This document shows positions 36,119 to 48,766 of a stretch of 64,000 nt of DNA, piece after piece. The translations under genes and the position numbers were made by a program. Location of the stretch: assembly GCA_949825025.1 (NCBI GenBank), contig OX463784.1, forward strand, positions 14,985,283 through 15,049,282, read 5' to 3'. Numbering within the stretch: position 1 is the stretch's first letter; each line of letters begins with the position of its first letter. The stretch comes from Siphlonurus alternatus (Eukaryota; Arthropoda; Insecta; Ephemeroptera; Siphlonuridae). A model generated the notes under the pieces. The model was not told the origin of the DNA and made no database searches. It saw nothing but the letters and a program-made list of their open reading frames with translations.

Positions 36119-38412
36119 ATGTATTTGATGTATTGCTTTCGTAAATAGCAAGTCTAGACAACTCCAGTCAATTTACACAATGAGCAAAAGTTTCAAGACA
36201 ATTTCTCAACTTTTATTACTATTTAATTCAGTGAAAATTTTAAAAGAGATTGTCAAATAAATAAATAAAATGTCAACAAATATACACAGCAATATAAATC
36301 ACCTGCAGGAATCAACAGCTTTATAAGGTATTTCAGAGGGGAAAATTCACTTTTTGGCAGATGTTTTCTAGATTTATTGTCATGTTTGTTTTCTCCCCAA
36401 AAATATCACATTCTTATCACGTTTCAGATTGAAATGTATTTTCCCCATAGTGTGAAATTCCTTGACTACATTCAAATTACAACTTTTTGGAGTACGCAGT
36501 TTTTGTCAATATAAATAGAACATTTCTCATGTTAAAGTTAGTACTACCAGTCTACTCTCCTGGCTTCTGTGGCAACACTGTTGGAATTATCAGTCTACTT
36601 TCCTGGCTTATGTGGCTAGAAGTATAAGGTTTCTGAACTTACTAGTTAAGTTTTGAACTTGAAATTTTTCAGAGATTTATATTAGGTATTGTAACCTTAT
36701 ATCATCCGCAAATTATTTGAATTTTCATGTTGATAGTTCAGTCAAAATCCTTCCACTTCCGGATACTTCCGGTGGTATAATTTTTAATTTATTGAACTAA
36801 ACCATTCTTATACAGTATATGAATGATAGAATTTACATTTTTTTATCAATTTAAATTGTTATATATTTAAAGATTAAAAATTTCAAGTAACATCCATTCT
36901 AAATTTTCATTTGTAAGTGGTTGACTGTATAAAATTATGGAGGTATATTGTATAAAATCTATACGATAGTTGCAATCTTTCTAATTCTCATACAACGTTC
37001 TCTTGATGCGCTGTTGTATATAGAAATTAGAGGATTTAAATGTTTAAAAAAAATCACTATTTTTATTTTAGTCCATAAAAAATATTAAATACTTCCTATG
37101 TTGTTAGTGCTTATATAATTTAAAAAATATAGTACCGTTGATAAGCAGTGAAAATTATTACTAAAATAATACGCATATTTATATTTACAAAATGGACACA
37201 AGAGATTTAAATTCTGTCATAACGTTGCAAACAGTTATATATTGTTGTAGTTATTTCTCGAGGGACGATAACTTTTGAAAAAATAAAAGAGGAGAAACTA
37301 ACATAAATCATTTCTGCAGCATTTTACGATCGCAACATTTCATTTATTTGTATGGTAAAAAGAAGCAGAGTGGTGCAGATATTTAAAAAAACAAACAAGA
37401 CTTGGAATTTGTTTACAATTGATGTGAACAAAAGGAAATCAGTAAACAATGGATTTTATTTGGAATCGGATACAATTTTGTAATTTTACGATTAAACAGA
37501 AATAAATTATAATTTTTTTTATATTACTGTAATATTTAAATATTTATTAAACTAACTTTTTGTACATTTTTTTTATAAATTATAATAAAATGGACCAATT
37601 TTAATATGGGTGGAAAACTTAATTTCTTTTTCATAAAATACGTAGAATTTCTGACAACGTCTCAATATTATTTAATAATTGTAATCGAATGTGAAATTTC
37701 AGTAACAATATTTATAAAAGCACATCATATGTTTTAAAATTTTAGCAAACTACAATATAGTTCATAAGTGGAAGTAACGACTGTTGTTATTACTGGTGGT
37801 GTAATTTGTACTCGGGGTCTCATTAATGTCAAAAGAAATAACCTTTTTGGGAAATTTAAAAAGCCATGCAATGTAAAAAAATAAATTTCTGTCTACTGTC
37901 TCACACTGAACTTGTACAATGTCTTTCAAGAAACAAAGACCACATATTTCCTAATTCATATAAATAAAGGCTATTTTAAAACTAATTTATTAATGAAAAT
38001 TGAGAAAATGTAATGCAAATTTATCATTTTGGGAGATGGTAGAAAATTATCCCCCTCGCCAAAAAAACAACAACGTGTATATCATAATTAAAATTCATTT
38101 AAAAGAATGCAAATGTAATGTTTATGCTGTTCCGAGTGTCAATTACACCTCTGGACACCACGAATGTAACTCCTGCTTTGTTTGTAGGCTTTATCTCGTA
38201 TAGCCTATCGAGACGTAGTGAACCAAAACAATTTTGATTGAATAGTCCGAGTGCTCCCCCCAAATCTGCATCTCTGTGTCTATTTCTATTGGAGCTGCAG
38301 CTCTAGCAAGTGAGGCAAGAAGTTCATGCTGTCCTTAGCTGTACTTGTAATGTAGGCTTGGGTCGAAATTATGGTAATTAGTAATAATTTACATTAATTA
38401 ATTTTTATTTAT
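36119..38412. other. AT-rich intergenic stretch
   Basis: Two imperfect copies of a unit containing CAGTCTACTYTCCTGGCTT occur at 36549-36615. No gene recognised. Confidence 0.4.
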
Positions 38413-38771
38413 ATATTTTTTGCTTCAACTGAGCCCTGTTGTAGGAAACTGGTCACAGGTGATTGAATTAACTTCCCGACTCTTCATGAACCAAACCCAG
38501 CATATTGCTTAGGATTTTGTGAGTCTTTTCCAAACCGTGGTGGCTATAGCCTATAGCAATCCATCCCAGCATTCACCTGGTTGTGACTGAGAAAACTATG
38601 GAAACCTCAGTCAGGATGGTTGGCAATTGATGGCATCACTTACCGTATGCACGAGTGGATGTTCTTTAGCAACCGTCATTTGTGAAAAATTTGGCGGTGC
38701 CTGGGATCGAACTCACAACCTTTCAATTACGAATCAGAAGTGTATACCACTGCATCAAGTGCCCGGTCATA
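38413..38771 (-). mobile_element. tRNA-headed SINE, family T (copy 1, near full length)
   Basis: On the minus strand the head contains a Pol III B-box-like GTTCGATCCC segment (GGGATCGAAC here at about 38703). The body continues with CACTCGTGCAT and then the central domain CTGAGGTTTCCATAGTTTTC then TCAGTCACAACCAG. The 3' end is CAGGGCTCAGTTGAAGCA plus an A/T tail. The central domain is the one in the 5S-headed families. Confidence 0.8.
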
Positions 38772-39190
38772 TTTATGTGCTGTACTAATAGGTCTATTCC
38801 ATTTATTATGACTGTGTACAATATTTCCTCCAACGGCAAAGTTATTTAATATTTTTCTCAGCTTACTCAAATGTCATACAAATCCAATAAAAAATTTGAC
38901 AGTATATTGTGTGCTCATATGTTTTTAATCGCTCAAATATGAATATTATAACAAGAGAAAAGCCCATCTATGGCTTTTACAGCTAACTGTTGGAAATCAA
39001 TGTTTATACGTGAAAAGAGTATTAACTGATATATTCTTTTTTATATGCTAGTAGGATATTTAGGAAATAATGTAAGTAATCAAATCATTTCCTTGTTTTT
39101 AAATACACTTCATAAAATTTATTATAATCTTTGTTCAAAGGGTATGTAATTTCTAAAACTCATGAATTCTGTATAATTCTGTACCAGTAT

Positions 39191-39347
39191 TAAGCCGGTA
39201 TTACATGATGCAATTTTTCTAACTATTGCATACAATTTTTCGTTTCAAGAAAACTTAAACTCCATTTGTTTGTATGGAGATGAAATTTTCTTGTAAGAAA
39301 AAATTGTATTCAATAGTTAGAAAAATTGTATCGTTTAATACCGGCTT
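39191..39347. mobile_element. Palindromic MITE H2 (TAAGCCGGTATTA ends), copy 1
   Basis: Ends TAAGCCGGTATTACATGATG and TAATACCGGCTT face each other. The arms include CAATTTTTCTAACTATTG. About 157 bp. Confidence 0.75.
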
Positions 39348-39710
39348 TACAGGATACAATTTTTCTGATTATTGTATACAATTTTTCCTTACAAGAAAAC
39401 TTGACCTCCATTTGTTTCCTGATTTTTTTCAGATTTTTTAGAGCCCGGGAACTATTTTTAAAAAATTATTGAAAGTCCTTTTCGTGACGTCACGAGACGC
39501 CGCTCCTTAAGAAAAAGATAGGACTTGCCGCCGCGTGACGTCACAAAAAGGACTTTCAATAATTTTTTAAAAATAGTTCCAAGTCTAAAAAAAATCTGAA
39601 AAAAATCAGGGTAGCATAACTTTGCACCCTCTATCCATTTCTGCAATAAAAAAAAAATTGAGGACAATACTCCATAATCAGAAAAATTGTATCGTGTAAT
39701 ACAGGCTTTT
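39344..39710. mobile_element. MITE H2 copy 2, interrupted by a B-type MITE
   Basis: The left arm (GGATACAATTTTTCTGATTA) and right arm (TAATCAGAAAAATTGTATCG) belong to a second H2 element directly adjoining the first. A truncated subfamily-B MITE fills 39418-39674, and part of the host arm is lost. Confidence 0.7.
39418..39674. mobile_element. MITE, subfamily B (copy 3), left end deleted
   Basis: It starts abruptly at CCTGATTTTTTTCAGA, lacking the outer ~60 bp on the left. The right end is complete (TTGAGGACAATACTCC). Confidence 0.85.
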
Positions 39711-40268
39711 TAACACAACAAAATATTTCATTAAAAAAATATGTAATCTAATATGATTAAATTTCTATTATTAAACAAAGTGAAACAAAAGGTTTTTGTG
39801 GTTATTTAACATAATAATATATATTTTAATAAGATTTACCAAAAGATTTAATATATAGTTTATAAATGTAAAGTGTAGGGGAGTTTAAAATTTTAAAGGG
39901 TTATAAACTTCAAACTTTTCTGTGTATAATGTTGAATTTGATAACCCAATTAACTTGGGTTTAAATTTCTTTGAAAATAAGTGGCATATTATTATATTAA
40001 TTTAATTATAAAGAAAATGCAACTTCAAAGTTTTGGTATGCAAATTTTGTTACAAAATAAGTTTTATAATATACAACTCGGGTTATGCAGATTTGTAATT
40101 TCTGAAAACATGAAAGAATAAGTAAACCTCATCGGAAATATTCGGGAATACTTCGGCTAATGTTCGGCCAATAAGATTCTTCGTTACAAACTATCTACCA
40201 ATGACTAAGGACGTTACAAACACGACGAAATCTCAGTTTCATGTTCACCACTTCATAATTATTACGCA

Positions 40269-40586
40269 ATGGAGTATCGACCTCAATTTTTTTTATTGCA
40301 AAAATAGATAGAGGGTAAAAAGTTACGCTACCTTGATTTTTTTCAGATTTTTTAGAGCCCGGGAAGTATTTTAAAAAAATTATTGAAAGTTCTTTTTGTG
40401 ACGTCACGTGGTGGTAAGTCCTATATTTTTCTTTAAGAGCGGCGTCTCGTGACGTCACAAAGAGAACTTTCAATAATTTTTTAAAAATAGTTCCAGGTTT
40501 CAAAAAAATCTGAAAAAAATCAGGGTAGCATAACTTTGCACCCTCTATCCATATCTGCAATAAAAAAATTGAGGTCGATACTCCCA
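40269..40586. mobile_element. MITE, subfamily B (copy 4), inverted centre
   Basis: Full-length inverted repeat with GGAGTATCGACCTC ends. The asymmetric centre is in the opposite orientation (TAAGTCCTATATTTTTCTTT then AAGAGCGGCGTC) relative to copies 2 and 3. Confidence 0.9.
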
Positions 40587-41795
40587 TGGAACGTCAGAGC
40601 AGAGGTAAAGTTCATGCTGTTTCGAGATTTAGAATTTGGGATAAAAACTTCACCCCTGTTTTTTTACAGCACTGCATTTCTATTAGTAGAAGTAGAAGAA
40701 AAATATTTGATGTTTTATAAAGTTAGAAATTTGAAATATGCAAACGCAGTGCATCTATACTCAAAAAGTTCAACATTACCTAGCTTCAATATTATATATT
40801 TATTTACGAAAACACACAGATTAGTTATTATACCGTTTCGAAAATCTCAAGATTCAGGTATGTAAATTAATTTAGCTCTTTTGCATATTAAAATATGTCA
40901 TTATCATTTAAAGGTATTCTTAGCCTATATTTATACCAATTAAAATAGCTGGCAATATTGCATTTTACTGCATAATATATACAGCTTATTGTTTATGTGT
41001 TATATATTTTGAAATGCTTCTGGCTTATTTAATAATTTAATGAGTAGGAAAACAATATAAATACACAATATTTTCTTAAATTAAAATATATTTTTATTAT
41101 TGCATTAATTAACTAAAATTTAAACATGACCACTATGACGTCACTAATTATAATTAAAAAAATATGCAAATGAATATTCTGACAAGACAATCCTACTTGA
41201 TGAATAGTTGTTTTCAATTTTCAACACAACAAAAATGAAGCTTATGGGGTATATATAAGACAAAAAAAAAAATTAGGCGTTATAGTCCATAAGAGTTCTG
41301 TATGCATCAAGTAGCTTAGATAGTAGAGGAAAAGAGGGCGAAGAAAATCACTCTTATATACTGTATATATAATGTGTTGTCATCACTATATACCAACGTA
41401 CGTATAAGCCTCCTCTTTCTCTCTATGTTAACACTTTGCTCTCTCTAGAGCTATATCTACATCAATGTTATGCTCACTTCCAACCCCTTTCTCTCTTCTA
41501 ACCCCCACTCACTCCCTTTCTACCCCCGTAGTTTTATTCCAGTACATGCCTTGCAAAAATAATTTGAGATGCGTCAAAAAAAAATTTTTTTTCCTTTTAT
41601 AAAAGGAAAAACATTTTTCATCATAATTTAAATAACAATAATGTAGAAAAAAATACTATAGTCAGACAGGATAAGAGGGAGAGAGAACAAAAACGTTACA
41701 TGTTGTTAAATTAGAAAATTTTAAATTAAATTGTTGTTTATAATACAATACATTTTAAACGCATTTTTTAAATTGTGAAGACCAAACATTTTCTG

Positions 41796-41867
<72 letters not shown>

Positions 41868-43058
41868 TTCTACTTCAAAGTTTGTATAATCAAAATGAGT
41901 TCCAAATTAATGATAAATTCTTTAAAGAAAATCAAATACAATTTAAATTTTTTCCTTAAAATTTTAATTGATTGGCATATCTCTTATTGATTCAATAAAC
42001 AAAATCTCTTTCATGATGTTAATTTAATTTTCTTAAATGTCAGATAAATTAAGTGACATAAATTTGTTTTTTTAAAGGGAGGGGAAAAAATCTTATAATT
42101 AAATTACAATAAAGAGATTGAGTTGAGATTAAATACATCTTTTATCATTCTGTTTATTTCGTTATATAAAAAAATGTATAAATTAAGAACAGGTCTCTTT
42201 TTTTTTCTCATTTATAATGACACAACTCTTCAGTAATCGTGTTGACTTGTCATTATGGTAATTCCTCTAGGGACTCAAAAATATAAATGCTTTCAAGAAA
42301 AACATCTCTCTTTTATAAAATTTACCTTTTGGAATATACAAAAGTAAATAGTAATATCATTATCCCTAGCTTTTAAACTAATTAAATTTGTAGAAAACAT
42401 ACTTTATTTATTTTATTGGAATATATTTTTCTAAAGTAGACTGTCTAAATTAATTTAAATTTTAAAAATGCGTTACGTTTTTTCTTTTTAAGGAAAAGCT
42501 TGTTTAAAAAAAACATGTCAGCTTAATAATATAAAGGCAAATTTTGTAATGGTTTTAACTGGAATTTGATTAGAAATCTGTCAATAGTGTTTTTAAAATG
42601 AATGTGACATTAAAATTTAAAGAAAAGTTTAGCTTTAGAAATAACGTAACACTTATATGTAATGGAAAATATTGATTTTATTTATATTTTTATTATTTAT
42701 TGTTTGTGTGTATACAAATTATAAATAATATACGGGTCTCTTAACAATTTAAACATGAACTTACTACAAATATTATAACAATAATTAGTATTAAGAAAAT
42801 TCAAAAATAGAAATAAAATTAATTAATTTCTGTTTGAAATTGAAATGTTGAAAAGTAAATTTCAGAAATAACAAATACTCAGCACTAGAAGAAATATTTT
42901 GTATCCTTTACGTTTCTGTCTACTACTTATGTAAGCTCAAGTATATTTTTAAAATATTGACTTTATATAATTTAAAATCTAATTGAGAGCCTAATCTAAT
43001 AATAACTATACAATACATACAGAATATTATAATATATTGTTAAACTTTCATTCACAAA
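40587..43058. other. AT-rich stretch around a (TA)n array
   Basis: A CTCTCT-rich patch occurs at 41400-41530 and a CRE-like TGACGTCA near 41138. No gene recognised. Confidence 0.4.
41796..41866. repeat. (TA)n microsatellite, ~35 units
   Basis: Uninterrupted TA run. Confidence 0.97.
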
Positions 43059-43511
43059 GCGTTAAGGTATAACCTGAGAATTTGTCTGTCAAGGTCAAGA
43101 GGCGTGGCTATAGTGGCAACACTGTTTGCATTGGAATGCGAATATTTTTTAGGAGGGGGTGGTGACATCAGTCCTTGAGAACGTTGCCACATTTCTCATC
43201 ACATATAGGAAACGATCATCGCCACGGTTCAAAATATATGAAAACAATTCAGAAAAATAGTTTAAAAAATTAGGTTTTAGTAAAAAAAAAAGTAAAAGAA
43301 TCTGTTGTATAGTTTTTTTGCAATGCTAATTAACAAATTTAACATTGGAAGGATACAAAATTCTCATTTAAATAAATTAATTGTAATTAAACCAACGGTT
43401 CCGAAAAAATTCAGAGCTAATTTGACGATTGTTGTAAGTCCACCAAATTAATTTGAAGAAAATCTGTTGTAGCGAATTTTTCGTCCAAATTTCTCAGGTT
43501 AAGCCTTAAGA
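43059..43511. mobile_element. TIR element, ~453 bp, non-coding
   Basis: Ends GCGTTAAGGTATAACCTGAG then AATTTG and, reversed, CTTAAGGCTTAACCTGAGAA then ATTTG. The interior has no frame. Confidence 0.5.
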
Positions 43512-43854
43512 CAATATTTAAATAATCGATTTTATAAGTCATGAAAATTGTGTCCTAAAATATTGACATATAAAATTGGTCTTAATAAATTTTAAAATAT
43601 TTGTGAATATCCCACATGTATGCCTCGTTTTCATAAAATAATAGCTCATTGCGTTCAAAAGCAGACATAAAAAATTCAGGTAGATGAGTTATAACTATTT
43701 TGATGAAAGATAATAAACTGACCTTTAGTATATAAATAATAAATAAATAGTATTTTTATTTAGCAAAAAAGCTAATACAGACATGTTGTTAATACATCAA
43801 TCATCAGAAGTCGTTTTCACATTAAATATTATACCAACATAGTAAAAAGTGGAT

Positions 43855-45182
43855 ACCCAGCTAACACATAATTTATGGCCATGGTTTGGCCAAAGGTGGG
43901 CTTGCCCGCATGGCCCACGGTGGGCTGCCTTGTCTGGCCCCGCCACTTTTTGGTCATCGGGTTGTCGTTGGGGCCCAGGTGGGCCGCCCCAGTGGCGTGA
44001 AAATTTGGGCACGCTTCTGCTTATATATAATTTAATATTGATTATTTATAAAATTTGCATTTTGCAGTATTATTGTTACTTGATTACTTATTATAATCTG
44101 ATTTGTGTATGTGTATATAACTTTATTTGCGTTTATAGGATTTCTGTCATATTATAAAATATGGTATTTTGTCATGTCTATTTTACTTGCATTACTTCAG
44201 GACATTGGTTTTCGATATGGTAGCGTCAGGTTTAATTAAATTATTATAAACATCACTCGATTTAGGTTATTTTAAAACTATATAAGTAAAATTAAACTTG
44301 CAGATACGCTGTGACGATGCTCTCTCTTCACTTCTCTAAGCACAATTAACTGAGTGGTTGAAAAATGGCTGCCAGAGAATACCGTTATCAGAGGCACCAA
44401 CCTAACCAAAATTTCACTGTGTACGTAACCTAATTTTACTTAATGAACTACGCAATTTGTTCGATTTTCATGTAATATTAAACTTAGAAATGTCCTGAAA
44501 TGTTATTGTAAATACTTTTTTTACTACATAACGGGATTTAAATGACTACTTTCCTACATAATTTAAGTGTAATTCCGCGCTGCAGTTGGCATCTCTCAAA
44601 CTCAGACGCGACTCACACGGCTCTTCGAAAAATGGCAGCGTACTCACAAAACTTTTTATTTTCCGTTCTTCATTCGTAGTATATAATATGTTCTACATAT
44701 TTCCATAAAACAAGTAAAAATTACTTATTTACGTATTTCACATGAAACAATGCTGAAGTTGTGCGAAATATTAATTATAATAATTAAATATTTTAAGATA
44801 AAATTAAATAATATAAATTTTACTATTTTTAATAAATTAAATTTAATAAATAATAATAGTTGACAAAAAAATAATAATAATGAAGATAAAGAAAAAAAAA
44901 AAAAAAAGAAAAAAAATAAAGTTTGTCAGAAAAAAATTCTGAAAATTCTAAGTCCCAAAGTTATTGCATGCCATATGGGGGCAAAAGCCGTGCCTCATAC
45001 GGCATGCCTAAGTGCTCGGGCTACCCTAAAGTCTCCCCAAATCGGCCCGCAAGTGGCAGCCTACATGGGGCTGCCGGGAAGCGGGCCGACGTTCGGCAGA
45101 CTGTGGGCTGCCAGTTGCCCGACGCTTGCCCACAGTGCCCACCTTCGGCCCGCAACTGGCCAGACAAAGTGTGTTAGCTGGG
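43855..45182. mobile_element. TIR element with GC-rich ends and TA target sites, ~1.3 kb
   Basis: CCCAGCTAACACA at 43857 faces TGTGTTAGCTGGG ending at 45182, each flanked by TA. About 150-210 bp next to each end are very GC-rich, with repeated TGGGC, GGGCTGCC and TGGCC words. The middle is AT-rich with no transposase frame, so it is non-autonomous. The superfamily is unassigned; TA duplication fits Tc1/mariner-like or related integrases. Confidence 0.65.
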
Positions 45183-45425
45183 TATGTCTTTCTGCATGAC
45201 GACTTAATACTTTGATAATATTAAATTACAATTTAGATTAAAATTTAATTTTCTGGATTTCAAAGGGAGTTAAAAAAAAGAAAGAAATTGGTTCTTTAAT
45301 AAAAATTTCTTTGTAAGGAGAGTTGAACCCAGTTCTATAAAGTGAAGCTCTTTCCTTTAGGTTATAGGTCATTCTCTCTTGTGTAGTTCTAGATTGCTTC
45401 TTACCACTATCACCATAGAGCCTTT

Positions 45426-45426
<1 letters not shown>

Positions 45427-45463
<37 letters not shown>

Positions 45464-45514
45464 TATATATATATATATATATATATAATTATATATATAT
45501 ATATATATATATAC
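45427..45514. repeat. (TA)n microsatellite with TAATTA interruptions
   Basis: TA runs are broken twice by TATAATTATA at about 45459 and 45486, which looks like internal duplication of one array. Confidence 0.95.
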
Positions 45515-45699
45515 TAGGACACATATAATATAAAGTATTCTACTTGCATACGATTTACGGTATACAAAAACCTGCTTAGAAATGCATAAGGTACTAACCT
45601 ATAAAGATGAAGCAAAAAAAGGATCCAAGTATATTTGTATTGAAGTTAACCTATATATTATTGTCATGGTAAAGAGAAATAGGTTTTAATACATTGATA

Positions 45700-45814
45700 C
45701 TACAGTTACTGCCTTGGAAAATTTCCCTTTAAGGCCATAATTCTTAAGAATAATACAGAGTATGGTGATTGATAAGAGTGCAAATGGGAAATTTTCCAAC
45801 GCGATGACTGTACA
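45700..45814. mobile_element. Palindromic MITE J (copy 1)
   Basis: Ends TACAGTTACTGCCTTGGAAA then ATTTCCC and, reversed, TACAGTCATCGCGTTGGAAA then ATTTCCC. About 115 bp. Confidence 0.65.
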
Positions 45815-45961
45815 TCCTACTTGAAATGTATTATTTTTGTACAAAAGTTATATATGATGTAGAAGAAGGTAGTGTCTAAAAAAAAAAAAAAAAATAAGGT
45901 TGTGAGTTGAGCCTCAAAATAAAAAAGAGTAACACTATTTTATTATTACATATTAACAATT

Positions 45962-46332
45962 AAGGATACACTTTTAGCTAGAAGCTCATGGCGGGGTAGT
46001 GGGTTGGAAAAAGGGTGGGAAAGAATGGTGAAAAGGCCTATTATACGTCCCAGCATATCATTGGGGGAACTGTGGAAACTTCAAAAGTCTTAACTCTTTA
46101 TTAGTCAGGACATTCCCTACTTTTTATCAATGGACCAAAATGATGTTCAAAGCCTGGAAAACCACATACACAAATGCATCACTGTACTGGTTGGAAAGAA
46201 ATATGACTTTACCCCAGGAAGGGAGCAACATAATTTTTTCTTGAAACGGTCACCCATCCATATAATAACCACACTCAACGTTGCTTGACTTCGGTAATCT
46301 AGCGAGAACTGGTCAATGCACTGCGCTATGCT
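45962..46332 (-). mobile_element. 5S-rRNA-headed SINE, family S2 (copy d)
   Basis: It is a diverged full-length copy. On the minus strand the 5S-like head reads ATTACCGAAGTCAAGCAACG then TTGAGTGTGG. The S2 body follows (TTTCCAGGCTTTGAACATCA) and ends at TGTATCCTTA. Confidence 0.7.
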
Positions 46333-47506
46333 ATATTTTCATATGTAGTAGTGTATTTATATTTCTGGTTAGTACATCGGTTTAATCGTGTCACTGAATC
46401 CAACACGACTGTTAAAAGGATTTCACAGTAACTGCGTAATATTCATGCATCGATGCTTTAAAAATACAGACACATGTATAATACACATACCTTTATCGTA
46501 TGTATTAGTATGCAAAGAATGTTCAAGAATTGCTAAAACAAGATATTTTTAGTAATATTTCGTACGTTCTTATCAATAGACTTCAGTGAAATTTTTATTT
46601 TTTTTTTTATCACGATATATCATTTTACATTTTATCAAAAGTATTTAAAATATTTAAAATGGTATTTTGTTAAAACAAAAATGTTAAAAAATATAAATAT
46701 ATAATTAAGTTATAATTTGGTCATCTTTCTTTCAATTTCTAAGACTGTCAAATCAATAAAAACAATTTTAAAAGACAGAATAAAAATATTTTATTGCACC
46801 TAAATGATGCAACCTGCTTTACAGGCATGTTAAAGAAGTTACATAAAATTTAATATTGCAGGCTGAAAATATAAAATGGCGGCCATATTTGATCTTCATT
46901 ATATTTTTTTTAACACTATGGAATTTAATTGAATTTATTAAGCAATAAATTGAACACATTATAATTGGAATATAATTATAGCAAGTTAATAATAATTTAA
47001 TACAATTAATATACTCTATGAACTTTTATTATAAAAAAAAATGTCAAGCTCTACCTTATTAAATAATGAGACTTTTTTTTATATATACTGCATACTGTAT
47101 AATATAGAGTAATTATATTACAGTGCATATATTAATTTTACATTAAAACCTGTATTAGAGTTTATTATAATTTTAATTTCTAGAAATTTTTACATGTAGG
47201 GAGTTTTATTACATCAATAATGAAAGAAAGCAATTCTATATTTATATTTTATTATTTCTAGAAACCATAATGTAATACAAATTGTAATTAAAATATTAAT
47301 TAAAGAGAAACCATGTTTTATTACTAATGTTAATTAGAAATGAAAACTTTGAAAAATATTAAACAATACTACAAAACAGACAATTTATAGTATAAAATAT
47401 ATTGGTTCCACAGTTCCACATAAATTTAATATACAGTATATGCCATGTAATATATTATACTATTTAATTCTTTGAAAATTGACCTCAGTTGATTGAGATC
47501 TCAGAA
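46333..47506. other. AT-rich intergenic stretch
   Basis: No gene, RNA gene or defined repeat recognised. Confidence 0.4.
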
Positions 47507-47740
47507 TCAGAGAATCAGCCCCCTTGAATTGAACAAAACTTGCAGAGAACTTAAAACTTGCCAGCAATAGGTGTAGGTGGCATACAAATTTTGAAGTAGA
47601 TCAGTCTTATCAGTTTGAGAAAGCTGAGGTAGAAGTGTAACATTGACCTTATGGACAGAAACCGGAAATGGAGCTGTTGTAAAGAAACCGTCCGCTTGAA
47701 TCTGCTCAAACCATAAGTGATTCAGTTGTAAATCATTCAC
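47507..47740 (-). other. Unassigned open frame with protein-like composition
   Basis: A 77-codon frame with no ATG reads NHLWFEQIQADGFFTTAPFP, SVHKVNVTLLPQLSQ and TDKTDLLQNLYATYTYCWQV. Its composition is balanced and unlike the low-complexity chance frames nearby. A possible acceptor GAGCAG lies near 47699. There is no clear donor and no family is recognised. It could be an exon or a dead mobile-element fragment. Confidence 0.2.
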
Positions 47741-48116
47741 GAAATTTTAAAATTTATTTCATTCAATTCCATTTACCAGAATTTTTTTTGACTCACCTAG
47801 TAACTGAGATCAGTCGTTAAAGTTTTTTTTTTTTTTTTTTTTTTTTCATATGAATAATAATAATTGATATGTATGAGCATAACATATATGGTTTGAACAT
47901 AGAAAAATATTGCTCCAACTTCAGATTTTCTATCATGTAGCTATAAATACCAAAAAAACTCACAAATAATTATTATTATAATGTCATTGCAAATATATAG
48001 TACACCTCGAAACAGCATGACCCTTACCTTATTTACTAGAGTTACAGCTCCTAGAAATAAAGAGATACAAATGCAATTTTGTACCACCGTAGACTGTATA
48101 TACACCCTATAATCAG

Positions 48117-48392
48117 AGCAAGAGTGGCGGTTGCTAAAGAACACCCACTCGTGCATCCGGGAGGTGATTGGTGGCATCCTCCATCAATTGCCGACCATCC
48201 TGACTGAGGTTTTCATGGTTTCCTCAGTCACAACCAGTCCCAACGAATGCTGGGATGGATTGCTTAGGCCATGGCCACAAAATTAGGGTCTTCGAAGAGC
48301 CTGGAGGTTCAATTCAGTCACTTAATTGTGGCCAGTACCCTACAACAGGGTTCAGTTGAAGCAAAAAAAAAAAATAATAATAATAATAATAA
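48117..48392 (+). mobile_element. tRNA-type SINE family T (copy 2), head truncated
   Basis: It starts after the tRNA head (GTGGCGGTTGCTAAAGAACA) and has the central domain CTGAGGTTTTCATGGTTTCC then TCAGTCACAACCAG. It ends CAGGGTTCAGTTGAAGCA followed by A-run and (AAT)n tail. Confidence 0.8.
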
Positions 48393-48625
48393 AACAATAA
48401 TAATTATCAGAGTAAGAACAAATTTTGTGCTGTCTTTTCATATAATTTCGTTTATTTGAAATTTTACATCGACCAAAGGTATTATGTTATAGTAAACCGT
48501 TCTACGGTCACACCCTGCAGGCTATCAAGTGAGTGGATAAATCGAAAAAGTGGCAAATGGTTACAAAAATAAAAAATACCATACTTTGAAACTAGAATAT
48601 ATTCAGTGTAAAAATTTCAAATAAA

Positions 48626-48766
48626 CGTACTCTATAACACTCCTCGCCTCGGAAAGATTTCTCTTTGAGACCTTCTTAATCACCATGCCCTGTAACTAAG
48701 AATAACACAAGGCATGTTTATTAACAAGGCTGCAAGTGGGAAATATTCCAAGGTGACGAGTGTACG
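48626..48766. mobile_element. Palindromic MITE J (copy 2)
   Basis: Ends near ACACTCCTCGCCTCGGAAAG and, reversed, ACACTCGTCACCTTGGAATA. More diverged than copy 1. Confidence 0.5.

Noticed and set aside
38690..38771. A functional tRNA gene
   Set aside because: The B-box-like element is present but no cloverleaf could be drawn and it continues into the SINE body.
39458..40587. Minus-strand frames of 69 and 130 codons with similar sequence
   Set aside because: They are shared because both lie in B-type MITEs; a repeat-derived similarity, not a gene family.
43797..44157. Pro/Gly/Trp-rich frames on both strands, and the similar pair at 44923-45199
   Set aside because: They are produced by GC-rich subterminal word repeats of the TIR element at 43855-45182.
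45305..45375. tRNA-like segment (GAGTTGAACCCAG)
   Set aside because: There is a single B-box-like match on the minus strand without supporting stems; chance or an old SINE scrap.
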